From Methylobacterium sp. WL1 (GTDB lineage Bacteria > Pseudomonadota > Alphaproteobacteria > Rhizobiales > Beijerinckiaceae): DNA of 64,000 nucleotides. Shown piece after piece: positions 51,515 to 63,248 of this stretch. Each line of letters opens with the position of its first letter. Position 1 is the first letter of the stretch. Made by a program: the position numbers and the translations under genes. The notes beneath the pieces are model-generated. The model was given only the letters and a program-made list of their open reading frames with translations, did no database searches and had not been told where the DNA came from. The stretch covers positions 1,116,001 through 1,180,000 of the forward strand of contig NZ_CP042823.1 of assembly GCF_008000895.1 (NCBI RefSeq). Reading direction: 5' to 3'.

Positions 51515-52210
51515 ATGTCCCGCTCGGAACGCCTGTTCGACCTGCTCCACGCCCTGCGCAGCCACCGGCGGCCCGTCAGCGGGCGCGTGCTGGCCGGGGA
51601 GACCGGCGTCAGCCTGCGCACCCTGTACCGGGACATCGCGAGCCTTCAGGCGATGGGGGCCGCCATCGAGGGGGAGCCCGGGGTCGGATACGTGCTGAGG
51701 CCGGGCTTCCTGCTGCCGCCGCTGATGTTCAGCCCGGAGGAGATCGAAGCGCTGGTCCTGGGATCGCGCTGGGTCGCCGATCGCGCGGATGACCGGCTGA
51801 GCAGCGCGGCCCGGAGCGCACTCGCCCGGATCGGCGCGGTCCTGCCCGACGACCTGCGCGAGACCTTCGCGGATTCGGCGCTGCTGGTCGGCCCCGGCAC
51901 CGCGGCCCCAGCCGACGTGGTCGACCCCGCCCTGCTGCGGAGGGCGATCCGGACCGAGCGCAAGCTGACACTGCGCTACCGCGACGGGACGAGCGCGGCC
52001 TCGGAGCGGGTGGTGTGGCCGTTCGCCCTCGCATTCTTCGACGCCGTCCGGATCCTGGTGGGCTGGTGCGAGCTGCGCCAGGGCTTCCGGCACTTCCGCA
52101 CCGACCGGATCGCCGAAGCCGAACTGAGCGACGTGCGCTATCCGCGCCGCCGGCAGGCCCTGCTCAAGGACTGGCGGCGCACCGAGGGGATCATAGACCC
52201 CGCCGCTTGA
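51515..52210 (+). CDS. YafY-type WYL-domain transcriptional regulator
   Basis: This 231-residue protein has an N-terminal helix-turn-helix (RLFDLLHALRSHRRPVSGRV, GVSLRTLYRDIASLQAMGA) followed by a WYL-like domain with TLRYRDGTSAASERVVWPFA, RILVGWCELRQGFRHFRTDR. The WYL tripeptide itself is replaced by VGWCE, as in many YafY members. Such regulators sense nucleotides or nucleic acid and often control neighbouring genes. The VOC gene downstream, 64 bp away, is a likely target. Confidence 0.88.
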   Translation: MSRSERLFDLLHALRSHRRPVSGRVLAGETGVSLRTLYRDIASLQAMGAAIEGEPGVGYVLRPGFLLPPLMFSPEEIEALVLGSRWVADRADDRLSSAARSALARIGAVLPDDLRETFADSALLVGPGTAAPADVVDPALLRRAIRTERKLTLRYRDGTSAASERVVWPFALAFFDAVRILVGWCELRQGFRHFRTDRIAEAELSDVRYPRRRQALLKDWRRTEGIIDPAA

Positions 52211-52274
52211 TGCTGCCGGAAACTGGCAGGGGCGCTGGATATTGAGGTCGCGCATCCACCGACAGGAGCGACCG

Positions 52275-52649
52275 ATGGCCGAACCCAGCAACATCCTTCT
52301 CTACGTCACAGACCCGGAGGCCAGCGCGCGCCTCTACGCGACCCTCCTGGACCAAGAACCGGTCGAGGCGAGCCCGACCTTCGTGCTGTTCGCTCTGCCC
52401 TCGGGCCTGGCGCTGAGCCTGTGGGCGCGAAGCGGGGTCGTGCCGGCCCCCACGCAAGCGGGCGGCGGAGGCGAAATCGGCTTCCGGGCGCACGGAGCCG
52501 CGCGCGTGGACGCGCTCCACGACGCCTGGCGGGCGAAGGGCGCCGAGATCGTCCTGGCACCGACGGATCTCGATTTCGGCCGCAGCTTCGTCGCCGTCGA
52601 TCCGGACGGGCATCGCCTGCGGGTCTATGCGCGAACCGAGGATCAATGA
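52275..52649 (+). CDS. VOC-superfamily (glyoxalase/bleomycin resistance-like) protein
   Basis: This 124-residue protein has two paired beta-alpha-beta-beta-beta modules: NILLYVTDPEASARLYATLL with PTFVLFALPSGLALSLWAR, and GEIGFRAHGAARVDALHDAW with DFGRSFVAVDPDGHRLRVYA. Members bind a metal and act as lyases, dioxygenases or drug-binding proteins. It resembles the PhnB/bleomycin-resistance-like group. ATG 52275 follows GGAGCG. Probably controlled with the YafY-type gene upstream. Confidence 0.87.
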   Translation: MAEPSNILLYVTDPEASARLYATLLDQEPVEASPTFVLFALPSGLALSLWARSGVVPAPTQAGGGGEIGFRAHGAARVDALHDAWRAKGAEIVLAPTDLDFGRSFVAVDPDGHRLRVYARTEDQ

Positions 52650-52668
52650 GCGACCTTCGGCGTGAATG

Positions 52669-52735
52669 CTGCGCGGAGCCCTGCTATCGGGCTCCGCCCC
52701 GATACCCCGCCAAAGGGCTGAGCCCTTTGGAAACC
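52669..52735. repeat. 3'-end palindromic repeat, copy G (short)
   Basis: Between convergent VOC and pgm genes. Contains CGGAGCCCTG-x-GGGCTCCG and CCAAAGGGCTGAGCCCTTTGG (given as two halves of one stem). It lacks the AAAAGGTC module. Confidence 0.75.
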
Positions 52736-52743
52736 CGGATCGG

Positions 52744-54558
<1,815 letters not shown>

Positions 54559-54596
54559 TCACCGGAGCCGCCGAACAAGGCGGGCCGGAGGAAACC

Positions 54597-55709
54597 ATGG
54601 CGGACAGAGTGGTGCAGAAGGATCCGAACGGGGCGCGGCCGGGCAGGGGCCTGGCCCGACGCCAGCTGGTCGGGGCGCTCGCCGCCGGGGTGGCGGTCGC
54701 GGGCTCACCGGCCCCGTCGGCGGCCGCGCCCGCGAGCCGGCTGCAGACGGAGGAATTCCGGCTGCCGTGGAGAGAGCCGGGCGTCGAGATCTACGTCCGC
54801 AACAAGCGCCCTGCCGGGATCGACCGGTTTCCGGGCGACCGGATCCTGCTCTACGTGCACGGATCCACCTACCCGTCGTCCACGGCCTTCGACCTGCCGC
54901 TGGGCGGCATGTCGGCCATGGACTACCTCGCGGGCCTCGGCTTCGACGTCTACCTCGTGGATCTGCCGGGCTACGGCCTGTCCGGACGCCCGGCCGCGAT
55001 GGACGCGCCGCCGGCCGACAACCCGCCGCTCATGCGCACGCAGGACGCCGCAAAGGTGGTGGGGCAGGTCGTGGACTTCATCACCAAGAGGCGCGGGGTC
55101 GAGAAGATCGACCTGATGGGCTGGTCCTGGGGGACTTCCACCATGGGCCTCTACACCAGCACCCACAACGATCGGGTCAACCGGCTCGTCCTGTACGCGC
55201 CGCAATGGCTGGCGCGCACGCCGGGCCTGATCGGCGGCGGCGGCCCGGTGGGGGCCTATCGCAGCGTGAGCCGGGACAGCGCCCGGACGCGCTGGCTGAC
55301 CGGCGTCCCCGAGGACAAGAAGTCCGACCTGATCCCGGCGGGCTGGTTCGACCAATGGGCCGACGCGACCTTCGCCACCGATCCGGTCGGCGCGAAGCAA
55401 GCGCCGCCGGTCCTGCGCGCCCCGAACGGCACGGTCGCCGACAAGGACGCCTACTGGGCGGCCGGCAAACCGCTCTACGACCCGGGCGACATCCGCGTGC
55501 CGGTGCTGATCATCCACGCCGAGTGGGACGCGGACCTGCCGAGCTACCAGGCACAGGAGTATTTCGCAAAGCTCACCCACGCCCCCTACAAGCGCTTCGT
55601 CGAGCTGGGGGAGGGCACCCATACGGTGATGATGGAGAAGAACCGCATGCAATTCCTCCACGCGGTCGGAGCCTTCCTCACGGAGGCGGACCCGACCGCG
55701 CTGAACTGA
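54597..55709 (+). CDS. Secreted alpha/beta hydrolase
   Basis: This 370-residue protein has a twin-arginine-like signal (LARRQLVGALAAGVAVAGSP, residues 19-38) and an alpha/beta hydrolase fold. The oxyanion HGSTYPSS starts at 89, the nucleophile elbow is GWSWGT with S177, the acid is around D311/D313 in HAEWDADLP and the histidine is H342 in GEGTHTVMM. The substrate is not predictable, with esters, lactones or epoxides possible. It is separated from mcmA by a perfect hairpin, so transcription of both ends there. Confidence 0.85.
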   Translation: MADRVVQKDPNGARPGRGLARRQLVGALAAGVAVAGSPAPSAAAPASRLQTEEFRLPWREPGVEIYVRNKRPAGIDRFPGDRILLYVHGSTYPSSTAFDLPLGGMSAMDYLAGLGFDVYLVDLPGYGLSGRPAAMDAPPADNPPLMRTQDAAKVVGQVVDFITKRRGVEKIDLMGWSWGTSTMGLYTSTHNDRVNRLVLYAPQWLARTPGLIGGGGPVGAYRSVSRDSARTRWLTGVPEDKKSDLIPAGWFDQWADATFATDPVGAKQAPPVLRAPNGTVADKDAYWAAGKPLYDPGDIRVPVLIIHAEWDADLPSYQAQEYFAKLTHAPYKRFVELGEGTHTVMMEKNRMQFLHAVGAFLTEADPTALN

Positions 55710-55716
55710 GCGGCGT

Positions 55717-55744
55717 CCCGTCTCCCCGCGTTCGGGGAGACGGG
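55717..55744. terminator. Perfect 12-bp bidirectional hairpin
   Basis: CCCGTCTCCCCG and CGGGGAGACGGG form a 12-bp stem across CGTT. It lies between the convergent hydrolase (8 bp) and mcmA (8 bp) stops. Confidence 0.88.
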
Positions 55745-55751
55745 CCCCGAT

Positions 55752-57917
55752 CTACTCCGCGGCCTGACGCGCCGCGTAGCCCAACCGCTCGTTCAGCGCG
55801 CGGATCAGCTTGACCGCGGCCTCGGCGATCACCGTACCGGGCGGGAAGATCGCCGAGGCTCCGGCCGCCACTAGGGCATCGTAGTCGCCCGGCGGGATCA
55901 CGCCGCCGATGGCGATCATCACGTCGTCGCGGCCCTGCTCGGTGAGCGCCGCCTTCAGCTCCGGCACCAGGGTGAGGTGCCCGGCGGCGAGCGACGAGAC
56001 GCCGACGATGTGCACGTCGTTCTCCACCGCCTGCCGGGCGGCCTCGTCCGGGGTGGCGAAGAGCGGTCCGATATCCACGTCGAAGCCGAGATCGGCGAAC
56101 GCCGAGGCGATGACCTTCTGGCCACGGTCGTGCCCGTCCTGGCCCATCTTGGCGACCAGGATGCGCGGCCGGCGGCCGTCATTCTCCTCGAACGCCTCGA
56201 CCAGCGCCCGGACTTCCTCGACCACTGGCGACATGCCCCCCACCTCGCGCTTGTAGACGCCGGAGATCGAGCGGATCTCGGCGCGGTGCCGGCCCCAGGC
56301 CTTCTCCAGGGCCTCGGAAATCTCACCCACGGTGGCCTTGGCGCGGGCCGCGTCCACGGCCAGAGCCAGCAGGTTCTCGTTCGTGTCGGCGGCGTTGGTC
56401 AGCGCCTCGAGCCGGGCCGTGACCGCCGCCTCGTCGCGCTCCGAGCGCAGCCGCTTGAGCTTGTCGATCTGGAGGCGGCGGACATTGCCGTTGTCGACCC
56501 GCAGGAGGTCGATCGCCATGTCGTCGTCGGACTTGAACTTGTTGATGCCCACGATGGTCTGGCGGCCGGAATCGATCCGTGCCTGCGCCCGGGCCGCGGC
56601 CTCCTCGATCCGCAGCTTGGGGATGCCGGCCTCGATCGCCTTGGCCATGCCGCCGAGCTGGTCGACCTCGCGGATATGCTCCCAGGCCCGGGCCACGATG
56701 TCGGCGGTCAGCTTCTCCACGTAGTAGGAGCCGCCCCACGGATCGGCGATCCGGGTGGTGCCGCTCTCCTGCTGCAGGAACAGCTGGGTGTTGCGGGCGA
56801 TCCGGGCGGAGAAGTCGGTGGGGAGCGCCAGCGCCTCGTCCAGAGCGTTGGTGTGCAGCGACTGCGTGCCGCCCTGCGTCGCCGCCATCGCCTCGATGTT
56901 GGTGCGGGTGACGTTGTTGAACACGTCCTGGGCGGTGAGCGACCACCCGGAGGTCTGCGAGTGGGTGCGCAGCGCCAGCGACTTCTCGGACTTCGGATCG
57001 AACCCCTTGACCAGCTTCGCCCAGATCAGGCGCGCGGCCCGCATCTTGGCGATCTCCATGAAGAAGTTGGTCGAGATCGCCCAGAAGAACGACAGGCGCG
57101 GGGCGAACTGGTCGATGGTCAGGCCAGCCGCGAGCCCGGCCTTGATGTACTCGACGCCGTCGGCCAGCGTGTAGGCGAGCTCAAGGTCGTTCGTCGCCCC
57201 GGCCTCCTGCATGTGGTAGCCGGAGATCGAGATCGAGTTGAACTTCGGCATATTCTTGGACGTATACGCAAAGATATCGGAAATAATCCGCATCGATCCC
57301 TTGGGGGGATAGATATACGTGTTGCGGACCATGAACTCCTTGAGGATGTCGTTCTGGATCGTACCGGCGAGTTTCTGGGGCGGCACGCCCTGCTCCTCGG
57401 CGGCGACGATGTAGAGCGCGAGGATCGGCAGCACCGCGCCGTTCATCGTCATCGACACCGTCATCTCGTCGAGCGGGATGCCGGAGAACAGCGTCCGCAT
57501 GTCGTAGATCGAGTCGATCGCCACCCCGGCCATGCCGACATCGCCCGAGACCCGGGGGTGGTCGGAATCGTAGCCGCGGTGCGTGGCGAGATCGAAGGCC
57601 ACCGACAGGCCCTTCTGCCCGGCCGCGAGGTTGCGCCGATAGAACGCGTTCGAATCCTCGGCCGTGGAGAAGCCGGCATATTGCCGGATCGTCCAGGGCT
57701 GGGTCACGTACATGGTCGGGTAGGGGCCGCGCAGGAACGGCGCGATGCCGGGATAGGTGTCGAGGAACTCCAGGCCCTCCCGGTCCTCCGGCCCGTACCG
57801 GCCCTTCACCGGAATGCCCTCCGGGGTCATCCAGGGCTCGGGCAGCGTGGGCGATGCCACCGCAAGCGGCTCGCCGACCCAAGACATCTCGGCGAAGTTC
57901 GGAATGCGGGTGGTCAT
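55752..57917 (-). CDS. mcmA: Methylmalonyl-CoA mutase, large (cobalamin) subunit
   Basis: McmA (721 aa) is the B12-dependent mutase that converts methylmalonyl-CoA to succinyl-CoA, part of the ethylmalonyl-CoA cycle used by methylotrophs of this group. The catalytic barrel domain contains [58 protein letters not shown] and [14 protein letters not shown]. The C-terminal B12 domain has the lower-ligand motif DGHDRG near residue 593 and the SLAAGH and GGVIPPGDY loops. The small subunit gene is not in the window. ATG 57917 is used; SURF1 lies 57 bp upstream on the same strand. Confidence 0.95.
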   Translation of the reverse strand: MTTRIPNFAEMSWVGEPLAVASPTLPEPWMTPEGIPVKGRYGPEDREGLEFLDTYPGIAPFLRGPYPTMYVTQPWTIRQYAGFSTAEDSNAFYRRNLAAGQKGLSVAFDLATHRGYDSDHPRVSGDVGMAGVAIDSIYDMRTLFSGIPLDEMTVSMTMNGAVLPILALYIVAAEEQGVPPQKLAGTIQNDILKEFMVRNTYIYPPKGSMRIISDIFAYTSKNMPKFNSISISGYHMQEAGATNDLELAYTLADGVEYIKAGLAAGLTIDQFAPRLSFFWAISTNFFMEIAKMRAARLIWAKLVKGFDPKSEKSLALRTHSQTSGWSLTAQDVFNNVTRTNIEAMAATQGGTQSLHTNALDEALALPTDFSARIARNTQLFLQQESGTTRIADPWGGSYYVEKLTADIVARAWEHIREVDQLGGMAKAIEAGIPKLRIEEAAARAQARIDSGRQTIVGINKFKSDDDMAIDLLRVDNGNVRRLQIDKLKRLRSERDEAAVTARLEALTNAADTNENLLALAVDAARAKATVGEISEALEKAWGRHRAEIRSISGVYKREVGGMSPVVEEVRALVEAFEENDGRRPRILVAKMGQDGHDRGQKVIASAFADLGFDVDIGPLFATPDEAARQAVENDVHIVGVSSLAAGHLTLVPELKAALTEQGRDDVMIAIGGVIPPGDYDALVAAGASAIFPPGTVIAEAAVKLIRALNERLGYAARQAAE

Positions 57918-57973
57918 GTGGGTGACTCGTTGTGGCGTTTGTCACCCTATTATAGACGCCCCCGGAAACCGGG

Positions 57974-58750
57974 CTACTCCCCTCCAGGTCTAGACGTCCG
58001 CCGGCCGCGCAGGATGTAGATCGCTGCACCGGCCAGCATCAGCGCCATCCCGTACCAGGTCAGCGCATAGACGAGGTGGCTGTTCGGGAAGGCGATCACC
58101 GTGAGCCCGCCCACCGGCAGGCCGCCGGAATTGGGCGCCGCGTCGGCGTCGACGAAGTAGGGGGCGACGTCGGTCAGGCCTTTTGCCGCCGCGATGGCGG
58201 CCACGTCGCGCGAATACCAGCGCCCATCCTTCGGGTCGTTCGACCGCAGGAACGCGCCACCGGGCTCGGTCAATCGCAGGAGGCCGGTCACCCGCGCATC
58301 CCCCGCCACCTGACCGGCCAGCCGGGTCGCGGGATCCCGGTTCGGCCCCGGCACGAAGCCGCGGTTGACCAGCACGAGGGTGCCGTCGGGCCGGCGGAGC
58401 GGCGTCAGCACCCAGAAGCCGCCGCCCCGCTCGGTGACGGCCTGGACCAGCGTCTCCCGGTCGTGAAGGAAGGTGCCGGACAGCCGGACATGCCGGTAGG
58501 CGTCGTCGGGGCCGACCCGTGGCCATTCGGCTGGGCCGGGAGCCGGCACCGCCGGGGCGTGGACCCGGGCATCGACCCGGGCAATCAGGTCGAGCTTCCA
58601 GGCCCGGCGCTGGACCTGCCACGTCCCGAGCCCGACGAGGACGACGAACACGAAGGCGGCGGCCGCGCCGAACACGAAGCGCCGCGCGAACGAAAGCGGG
58701 GCCGGGGAGGGGCCCGGACCGGAGCCCCCCGCCGACCCCGAGGGGATCAC
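57974..58750 (-). CDS. SURF1-family cytochrome oxidase assembly protein
   Basis: This 258-residue protein has the SURF1 plan: an N-terminal membrane helix (FVFGAAAAFVFVVLVGLGTW, about 26-45), then QVQRRAWKLDLIARVDARV, a periplasmic domain with VLTPLRRPDGTLVLVNRGFV and RLTEPGG, and a C-terminal helix with VYALTWYGMALMLAGAAIY. SURF1 helps insert heme a or heme o/copper centres into terminal oxidases. It lies 14 bp downstream of cyoD, so it is part of the cyo operon. The start is GTG 58750. Confidence 0.92.
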   Translation of the reverse strand: MIPSGSAGGSGPGPSPAPLSFARRFVFGAAAAFVFVVLVGLGTWQVQRRAWKLDLIARVDARVHAPAVPAPGPAEWPRVGPDDAYRHVRLSGTFLHDRETLVQAVTERGGGFWVLTPLRRPDGTLVLVNRGFVPGPNRDPATRLAGQVAGDARVTGLLRLTEPGGAFLRSNDPKDGRWYSRDVAAIAAAKGLTDVAPYFVDADAAPNSGGLPVGGLTVIAFPNSHLVYALTWYGMALMLAGAAIYILRGRRTSRPGGE

Positions 58751-58764
58751 GTCCGCACGCCCGC

Positions 58765-59169
58765 TCAGCGGGCGTTGTTCATGACGTCGTGGGCATCCAT
58801 CGGCATCATGTTGTGGTTGAGGTGGTACATCACCCAGACCGAGCCCGCGAGCATGATCACCACCACCATGATGGTGAAGATCAGGGCCAGGAAGGTCCAG
58901 CCGCCCTCGGACTTCGTGTTCATGTGCAGGAAGTAGATGACATGCACGACCATCTGCACGCCGCCCAGCGCCAGGATCACCAGGGTGGTGACGAGGCTGT
59001 TGTCGAGTACGTTGCCCATCACCAGCCAGAACGGGATCACCGTCAGGATGACCGACAGGACGAAGCCGGTGATGTAGCTGCCGAAGCTGCCGTGCCCGCC
59101 CTCGCTGTGGGCGTGGGCGTCATGGGTATCCGGACCGTGACCGGTCAGGTGGTGCGCGTCGGCGCTCAT
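58765..59169 (-). CDS. cyoD: Cytochrome o ubiquinol oxidase subunit IV
   Basis: CyoD (134 aa) has a His/Asp-rich N-terminal tail and three membrane helices (SYITGFVLSVILTVIPFWLV, VTTLVILALGGVQMVVHVIY, ALIFTIMVVVIMLAGSVWVM). The FLHMNTKSEG loop is typical of the family. It stabilises the copper/heme centre of the oxidase. ATG 59169 overlaps the cyoC stop (ATGA). Confidence 0.93.
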   Translation of the reverse strand: MSADAHHLTGHGPDTHDAHAHSEGGHGSFGSYITGFVLSVILTVIPFWLVMGNVLDNSLVTTLVILALGGVQMVVHVIYFLHMNTKSEGGWTFLALIFTIMVVVIMLAGSVWVMYHLNHNMMPMDAHDVMNNAR

Positions 59170-59798
59170 TCGAGCACTCCCATCAGGTAGACGACCGTGA
59201 ACACCCCGATCCAGATCAGGTCGAGGAAGTGCCAGAACATCGACAGGCACATCAGGCGCCGCTTGTTCTCGACGATCAGGCCGTGCTTGCGCAGCTGAAC
59301 CAGCAGCACGACCAGCCAGAGGATGCCGACCGAGACGTGCAGGCCGTGCGTCGCCACCAGGGTGTAGAACGACGACAGGAAGGCGCTGCGCCAGGGCGGC
59401 GCGCCCTCATGGAACAGGTGGACGAACTCCCGGATCTCCAGGGCCACGAAGGCCACGCCGAACAGGCCGGTGATCGCGAGCCAGATCTGCGTCGGCTTGA
59501 TCCGGTCCCGGTCCATCTCCAGCATGGCGAAGCCGTAGGTGATGGACGAGAACAGCAGCATCGCGGTGTTCACCGCGATGCCCGGCAAGTCGAACAGCTC
59601 CTTGGGAGTCGGCCCGGCCGCGTAGCTGCGGCCGAGCACGCCGTAGGTCGCGAACAGGGTCGCGAAGATGAGGCAGTCGCTCATCAGGTAGAGCCAGAAC
59701 CCGAGCATCGTCGAGCCCTCGGAGTGATGGCCCTCCTCGTCGGTCTGGTAGAAGACCGGCGCCGCAGCGCCGGGGGGTGCAGTCTCCGCGTGCATCAT
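59166..59798 (-). CDS. cyoC: Cytochrome o ubiquinol oxidase subunit III
   Basis: CyoC (210 aa) is the heme-copper oxidase subunit III with five membrane helices: FWLYLMSDCLIFATLFATYG, GIAVNTAMLLFSSITYGFAM, AITGLFGVAFVALEIREFVH, FYTLVATHGLHVSVGILWLV and FLDLIWIGVFTVVYLMG. THGLHV and the FWHFLDLIW end are conserved. It overlaps cyoD at its end and starts 4 bp after cyoB. Confidence 0.95.
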   Translation of the reverse strand: MMHAETAPPGAAAPVFYQTDEEGHHSEGSTMLGFWLYLMSDCLIFATLFATYGVLGRSYAAGPTPKELFDLPGIAVNTAMLLFSSITYGFAMLEMDRDRIKPTQIWLAITGLFGVAFVALEIREFVHLFHEGAPPWRSAFLSSFYTLVATHGLHVSVGILWLVVLLVQLRKHGLIVENKRRLMCLSMFWHFLDLIWIGVFTVVYLMGVLE

Positions 59799-59802
59799 CG
59801 GA

Positions 59803-61803
59803 TCACGCCATCTCCAGCTCGCGCGTCCTCTGACCTTCCGTCCGACTGACCGTGTCGGCAGGAATGTAGAAGTCGCGCTTGTAATTAAAGGTGTGAAGGA
59901 TCGCGACGAGGAGGATCGCCACGAAGCTGAGCGCCGCCAGCCACCAGACGTACCAGACCATGGCCAGGCCGAAGGTGAAGTTCAGTCCAGCCAGGATGGC
60001 ACCGGTCGCGGTGTTCTTGGGCATGTGGATCGGCTTGTACCCGGTCATCGGCCGGGCGAAGCCGCGGTTCTTCATGTCCCACCACGCGTCGGAATCGTGG
60101 ACCACCGGGGTGAAGGCGAAGTTGTAGTCCGGCGGCGGCGAGGAGGTGGACCATTCCAGGGTCCGGCCGCCCCACGGGTCGCCGCTCAGGTCGCGCAGCT
60201 TCTCGCGATTGCGGATCGAGACCACGAACATGATGATCTGCGAAGCGATCCCGCAAGCGATCAGCGCCGCGCCGCCAGCCGCGATCACGAACCAGATCTG
60301 AAGCGACGGGTCGTCGAAGTGCTGCATCCGCCGGGTCACGCCCATCAGGCCGAGCACGTAGAGCGGCATGAAGGCGACGTAGAACCCGCTCACCCAGAAC
60401 ACGAGGGCCATCTTGCCCCAGAACTCATCGAGCTTGAACCCGAAGGCCTTGGGGAACCAGAAGGTCACGCCGGCGAACATGCCGAACAGCACGCCGCCGA
60501 TGATCACGTTGTGGAAGTGCGCGATCAGGAACAGCGAGTTGTGGAGCACGAAGTCGGCCGGGGGCACCGCCAGGAGGACGCCGGTCATGCCGCCGATCAC
60601 GAAGGTGACGATGAACGCCACCACCCACATCATCGGCACCTCGAACCGGATCCGGCCGCGGTACATCGTGAACATCCAGTTGAAGATCTTCGCGCCCGTC
60701 GGGATCGAGATGATCATCGTCGTGATCCCGAAGAACGAGTTCACGTCGGCGCCCGAGCCCATGGTGAAGAAGTGGTGCAACCACACCAGGTAGGCGAGGA
60801 TGGTGATCACCACGAGCGCGTAGACCATCGACGTATAGCCGAACAGCCGCTTGCCGCAGAAGGTCGAGGTGATCTCCGAGAACACCCCGAAGGCCGGCAG
60901 GATCAGGATGTAGACCTCCGGGTGGCCCCAGATCCAGATCAGGTTGAAGTACAGCATGGCGTTGCCGCCAAGGTCGTTCGTGAAGAAGTGGGTGCCGACG
61001 TAGCGGTCGAGCGACAGCATCGCCAGGACGGCCGTCAGGATCGGGAAGGCGGCCACGATCAGGATGTTGGTGCACAGCGACGACCAGACGAAGATCGGCA
61101 GCTTCATCATGGTCATGCCAGGCGCGCGCATCTTCACGATGGTCGCGATCAGGTTGATGCCCGACAGCAGCGTCCCGATACCGGCGATCTGCAGCGCCCA
61201 GATGTAGTAGTCGACGCCGACGCCGGGGCTCATGGCAGCCCCCGAGAGCGGCGGGTAGGCGAGCCAGGTGGCGCGCGAGAACTCGCCGACGAACAGCGAC
61301 ACCATCACCAGGATGCCGCCGGCCACCGTCATCCAGAAGCTGAAGTTGTTCAGGAACGGGAAGGCCACGTCGCGGGCGCCGATCTGCAGCGGCACCGCGA
61401 AGTTCATGAGCCCCGTGACGAACGGCATCGCCACGAAGAAGATCATGATCATGCCGTGGGCGGTGAAGATCTGGTCGTAGTGGTGCGGCGGCAGGAAGCC
61501 CTGCTCCGAACCGAACGCCACCGCCTGCTGCGAGCGCATGAGCAGCGCGTCGGCGAAGCCCCGCAGCAGCATGATCAGCGCGAAGATGCAGTACATGATA
61601 CCGATCTTCTTGTGGTCGATGGACGTGACCCAGTCACGCCACAGCGGCCCCCAGAAGCGGAAATACGTGATGACGCCCAGCACGGCGAGTCCGACCACGG
61701 CCACGCCGGCGAACGTCGCCTGCAGGATCGGCTCGTGATACGGGATCTGCTCGATCGTAAATCGACCGAGGATCAACTGCTGTAGGTCGAGGTTTGCGAA
61801 CAT
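59803..61803 (-). CDS. cyoB: Cytochrome o ubiquinol oxidase subunit I
   Basis: CyoB (666 aa) is the catalytic subunit with heme b, heme o and CuB, and reduces oxygen while pumping protons. It has about 15 membrane helices. The active-site [15 protein letters not shown] near residue 290 carries the His-Tyr cross-link, and HHFFTMG lies near 340 and [10 protein letters not shown] near 420, which supply copper and heme histidines. The early heme-b histidine is in [15 protein letters not shown]. The extended N- and C-termini are typical of bo3 rather than aa3 oxidases. Confidence 0.96.
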   Translation of the reverse strand: MFANLDLQQLILGRFTIEQIPYHEPILQATFAGVAVVGLAVLGVITYFRFWGPLWRDWVTSIDHKKIGIMYCIFALIMLLRGFADALLMRSQQAVAFGSEQGFLPPHHYDQIFTAHGMIMIFFVAMPFVTGLMNFAVPLQIGARDVAFPFLNNFSFWMTVAGGILVMVSLFVGEFSRATWLAYPPLSGAAMSPGVGVDYYIWALQIAGIGTLLSGINLIATIVKMRAPGMTMMKLPIFVWSSLCTNILIVAAFPILTAVLAMLSLDRYVGTHFFTNDLGGNAMLYFNLIWIWGHPEVYILILPAFGVFSEITSTFCGKRLFGYTSMVYALVVITILAYLVWLHHFFTMGSGADVNSFFGITTMIISIPTGAKIFNWMFTMYRGRIRFEVPMMWVVAFIVTFVIGGMTGVLLAVPPADFVLHNSLFLIAHFHNVIIGGVLFGMFAGVTFWFPKAFGFKLDEFWGKMALVFWVSGFYVAFMPLYVLGLMGVTRRMQHFDDPSLQIWFVIAAGGAALIACGIASQIIMFVVSIRNREKLRDLSGDPWGGRTLEWSTSSPPPDYNFAFTPVVHDSDAWWDMKNRGFARPMTGYKPIHMPKNTATGAILAGLNFTFGLAMVWYVWWLAALSFVAILLVAILHTFNYKRDFYIPADTVSRTEGQRTRELEMA

Positions 61804-61878
61804 GGGATCGGCCCGTTCAATGGGTTCGACGGCGACCGCCGGTTTTACGGTGTGGGGCTCGCGTTCACGCGAGCATTC

Positions 61879-63135
61879 TTACTGGTTGAGCTGCTTGGGC
61901 GCGATCTGCCCGCCCTCGCTCTGGCCCTGGCTGTCGGGGGCCTTGACCTCAGGGGTCTTCTCCTGCCCAGGCAGCGCATTCTCGCCCTGGCCGCGCGAGT
62001 CCGGGTTGCCCATGTCGGGCCTGGGCTTCATGCCCTGAGGCTGCGTCTGCCCATGCGGGCCGGTCCCGGATGCCGGCCCCGTCGCGCCGGGAGCCTCGTT
62101 GCCGCGATCGGCCATGCGGTTGTCGTACTGCAACCGGTCGTAGTTGGCCTCGGCCTCCGCCCCGGACGCGCCGCCCCGGGCGTCGATCTTCACCATCTCA
62201 CCGACGCACATCTGCTCCGGCCGGGGGCACATGCCGATGATCCGGTCGTACAGGCCCTTGGCGTAGGACTTGTAGAAGCGGGACGGCTCGGACTCGCTCG
62301 GCTTCTCCAGCTCGAGATAGGCCTCCTGGGTCAGCTCGCCGCCCTGCGCCTTGGTCTTGGCAACCCACTGATCGAAGGCCTCGTTGGTCACGCCGTTGAA
62401 CTTGAAGAACATGTTCGAGAAGCCGGCGCCGCTGTAATGCGCCGAGCGGCCCTCATAGGAACCCTCCCGGTTGATCACCGCGTGGAGCTGGGTCTGCATG
62501 CCCGGCATCGCGTAGACCATGCCGGCGAGCGTCGGGATGTAGAACGTGTTCATCACGTCGGTGGCGGTGATCTTGAACTGGATCGGCCGGTCCACCGGGG
62601 CGGCGAGCTCGTTCACCGTGGCGATCCCGTATTGCGGGTAGAGGAACAGCCACTTCCAATCCATCGCCACCACCTCGACTTGCAGCGGCTCGACGCCGGC
62701 CGGGACGTCGCGCTTCGCGTCGATCTTGCTGAGCGGCCGGAACGGATCCAGGGTGTGGGTCCCGATCCAGGTGAGGGCGCCGAGCGCGATGATGATCATC
62801 AGGGGCGCCGTCCAGATCAGCACCTCGAGCTGCGTCGAGTGGTGCCATTCGGGATCGTACACCGCGTCCTTGTTGGTGGCGCGGTAGCGCCAGGCGAAGA
62901 ACAAGGTGAAGAAGATCACCGGGATGATGATCAGGAGCATCAGCCCGGTGGCCGCCAGCACGAGGTTGCGCTGCTGCTCGGCGACGTAGCCGGCCGGGCT
63001 CATGACCACGAGGTTGCAGCCACCCAGCAACGCCAGGATCGGCGGCAGGGCGAGGAGCGGCACGAGCCGACGTGCGAGGCCGCTCCGGCGGTCGCTGGGC
63101 TCGATCCTGTCCGGGAGAAGGGTCGAAGAGGTCAC
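61879..63135 (-). CDS. cyoA: Cytochrome o ubiquinol oxidase subunit II
   Basis: CyoA (418 aa) is a lipoprotein with a lipobox (LALLGGC, Cys near 40), two membrane helices (NLVLAATGLMLLIIIPVIFF, EVLIWTAPLMIIIALGALTW) and a periplasmic cupredoxin fold (VVAMDWKWLFLYP, NTFYIPTLAGMVYAMPGMQT). The CuA-ligand residues are absent, as expected for a quinol oxidase. The last 80 residues after MCVGEM are a Gly/Gln/Pro-rich tail not found in E. coli CyoA. GTG 63135 is the start that places the signal sequence correctly. First gene of cyoABCD-surf1. Confidence 0.93.
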   Translation of the reverse strand: MTSSTLLPDRIEPSDRRSGLARRLVPLLALPPILALLGGCNLVVMSPAGYVAEQQRNLVLAATGLMLLIIIPVIFFTLFFAWRYRATNKDAVYDPEWHHSTQLEVLIWTAPLMIIIALGALTWIGTHTLDPFRPLSKIDAKRDVPAGVEPLQVEVVAMDWKWLFLYPQYGIATVNELAAPVDRPIQFKITATDVMNTFYIPTLAGMVYAMPGMQTQLHAVINREGSYEGRSAHYSGAGFSNMFFKFNGVTNEAFDQWVAKTKAQGGELTQEAYLELEKPSESEPSRFYKSYAKGLYDRIIGMCPRPEQMCVGEMVKIDARGGASGAEAEANYDRLQYDNRMADRGNEAPGATGPASGTGPHGQTQPQGMKPRPDMGNPDSRGQGENALPGQEKTPEVKAPDSQGQSEGGQIAPKQLNQ

Positions 63136-63248
63136 AGCACTCGTCTCTTTATCCCACGCCGCATGCGCGGCATCCGCGCCGTGTCGCGTCTGCGGCACGG
63201 CCGACAACGTCTGGAAGGAGGCGCGCAGCCTGCGCCGCGCGCTGCCGG

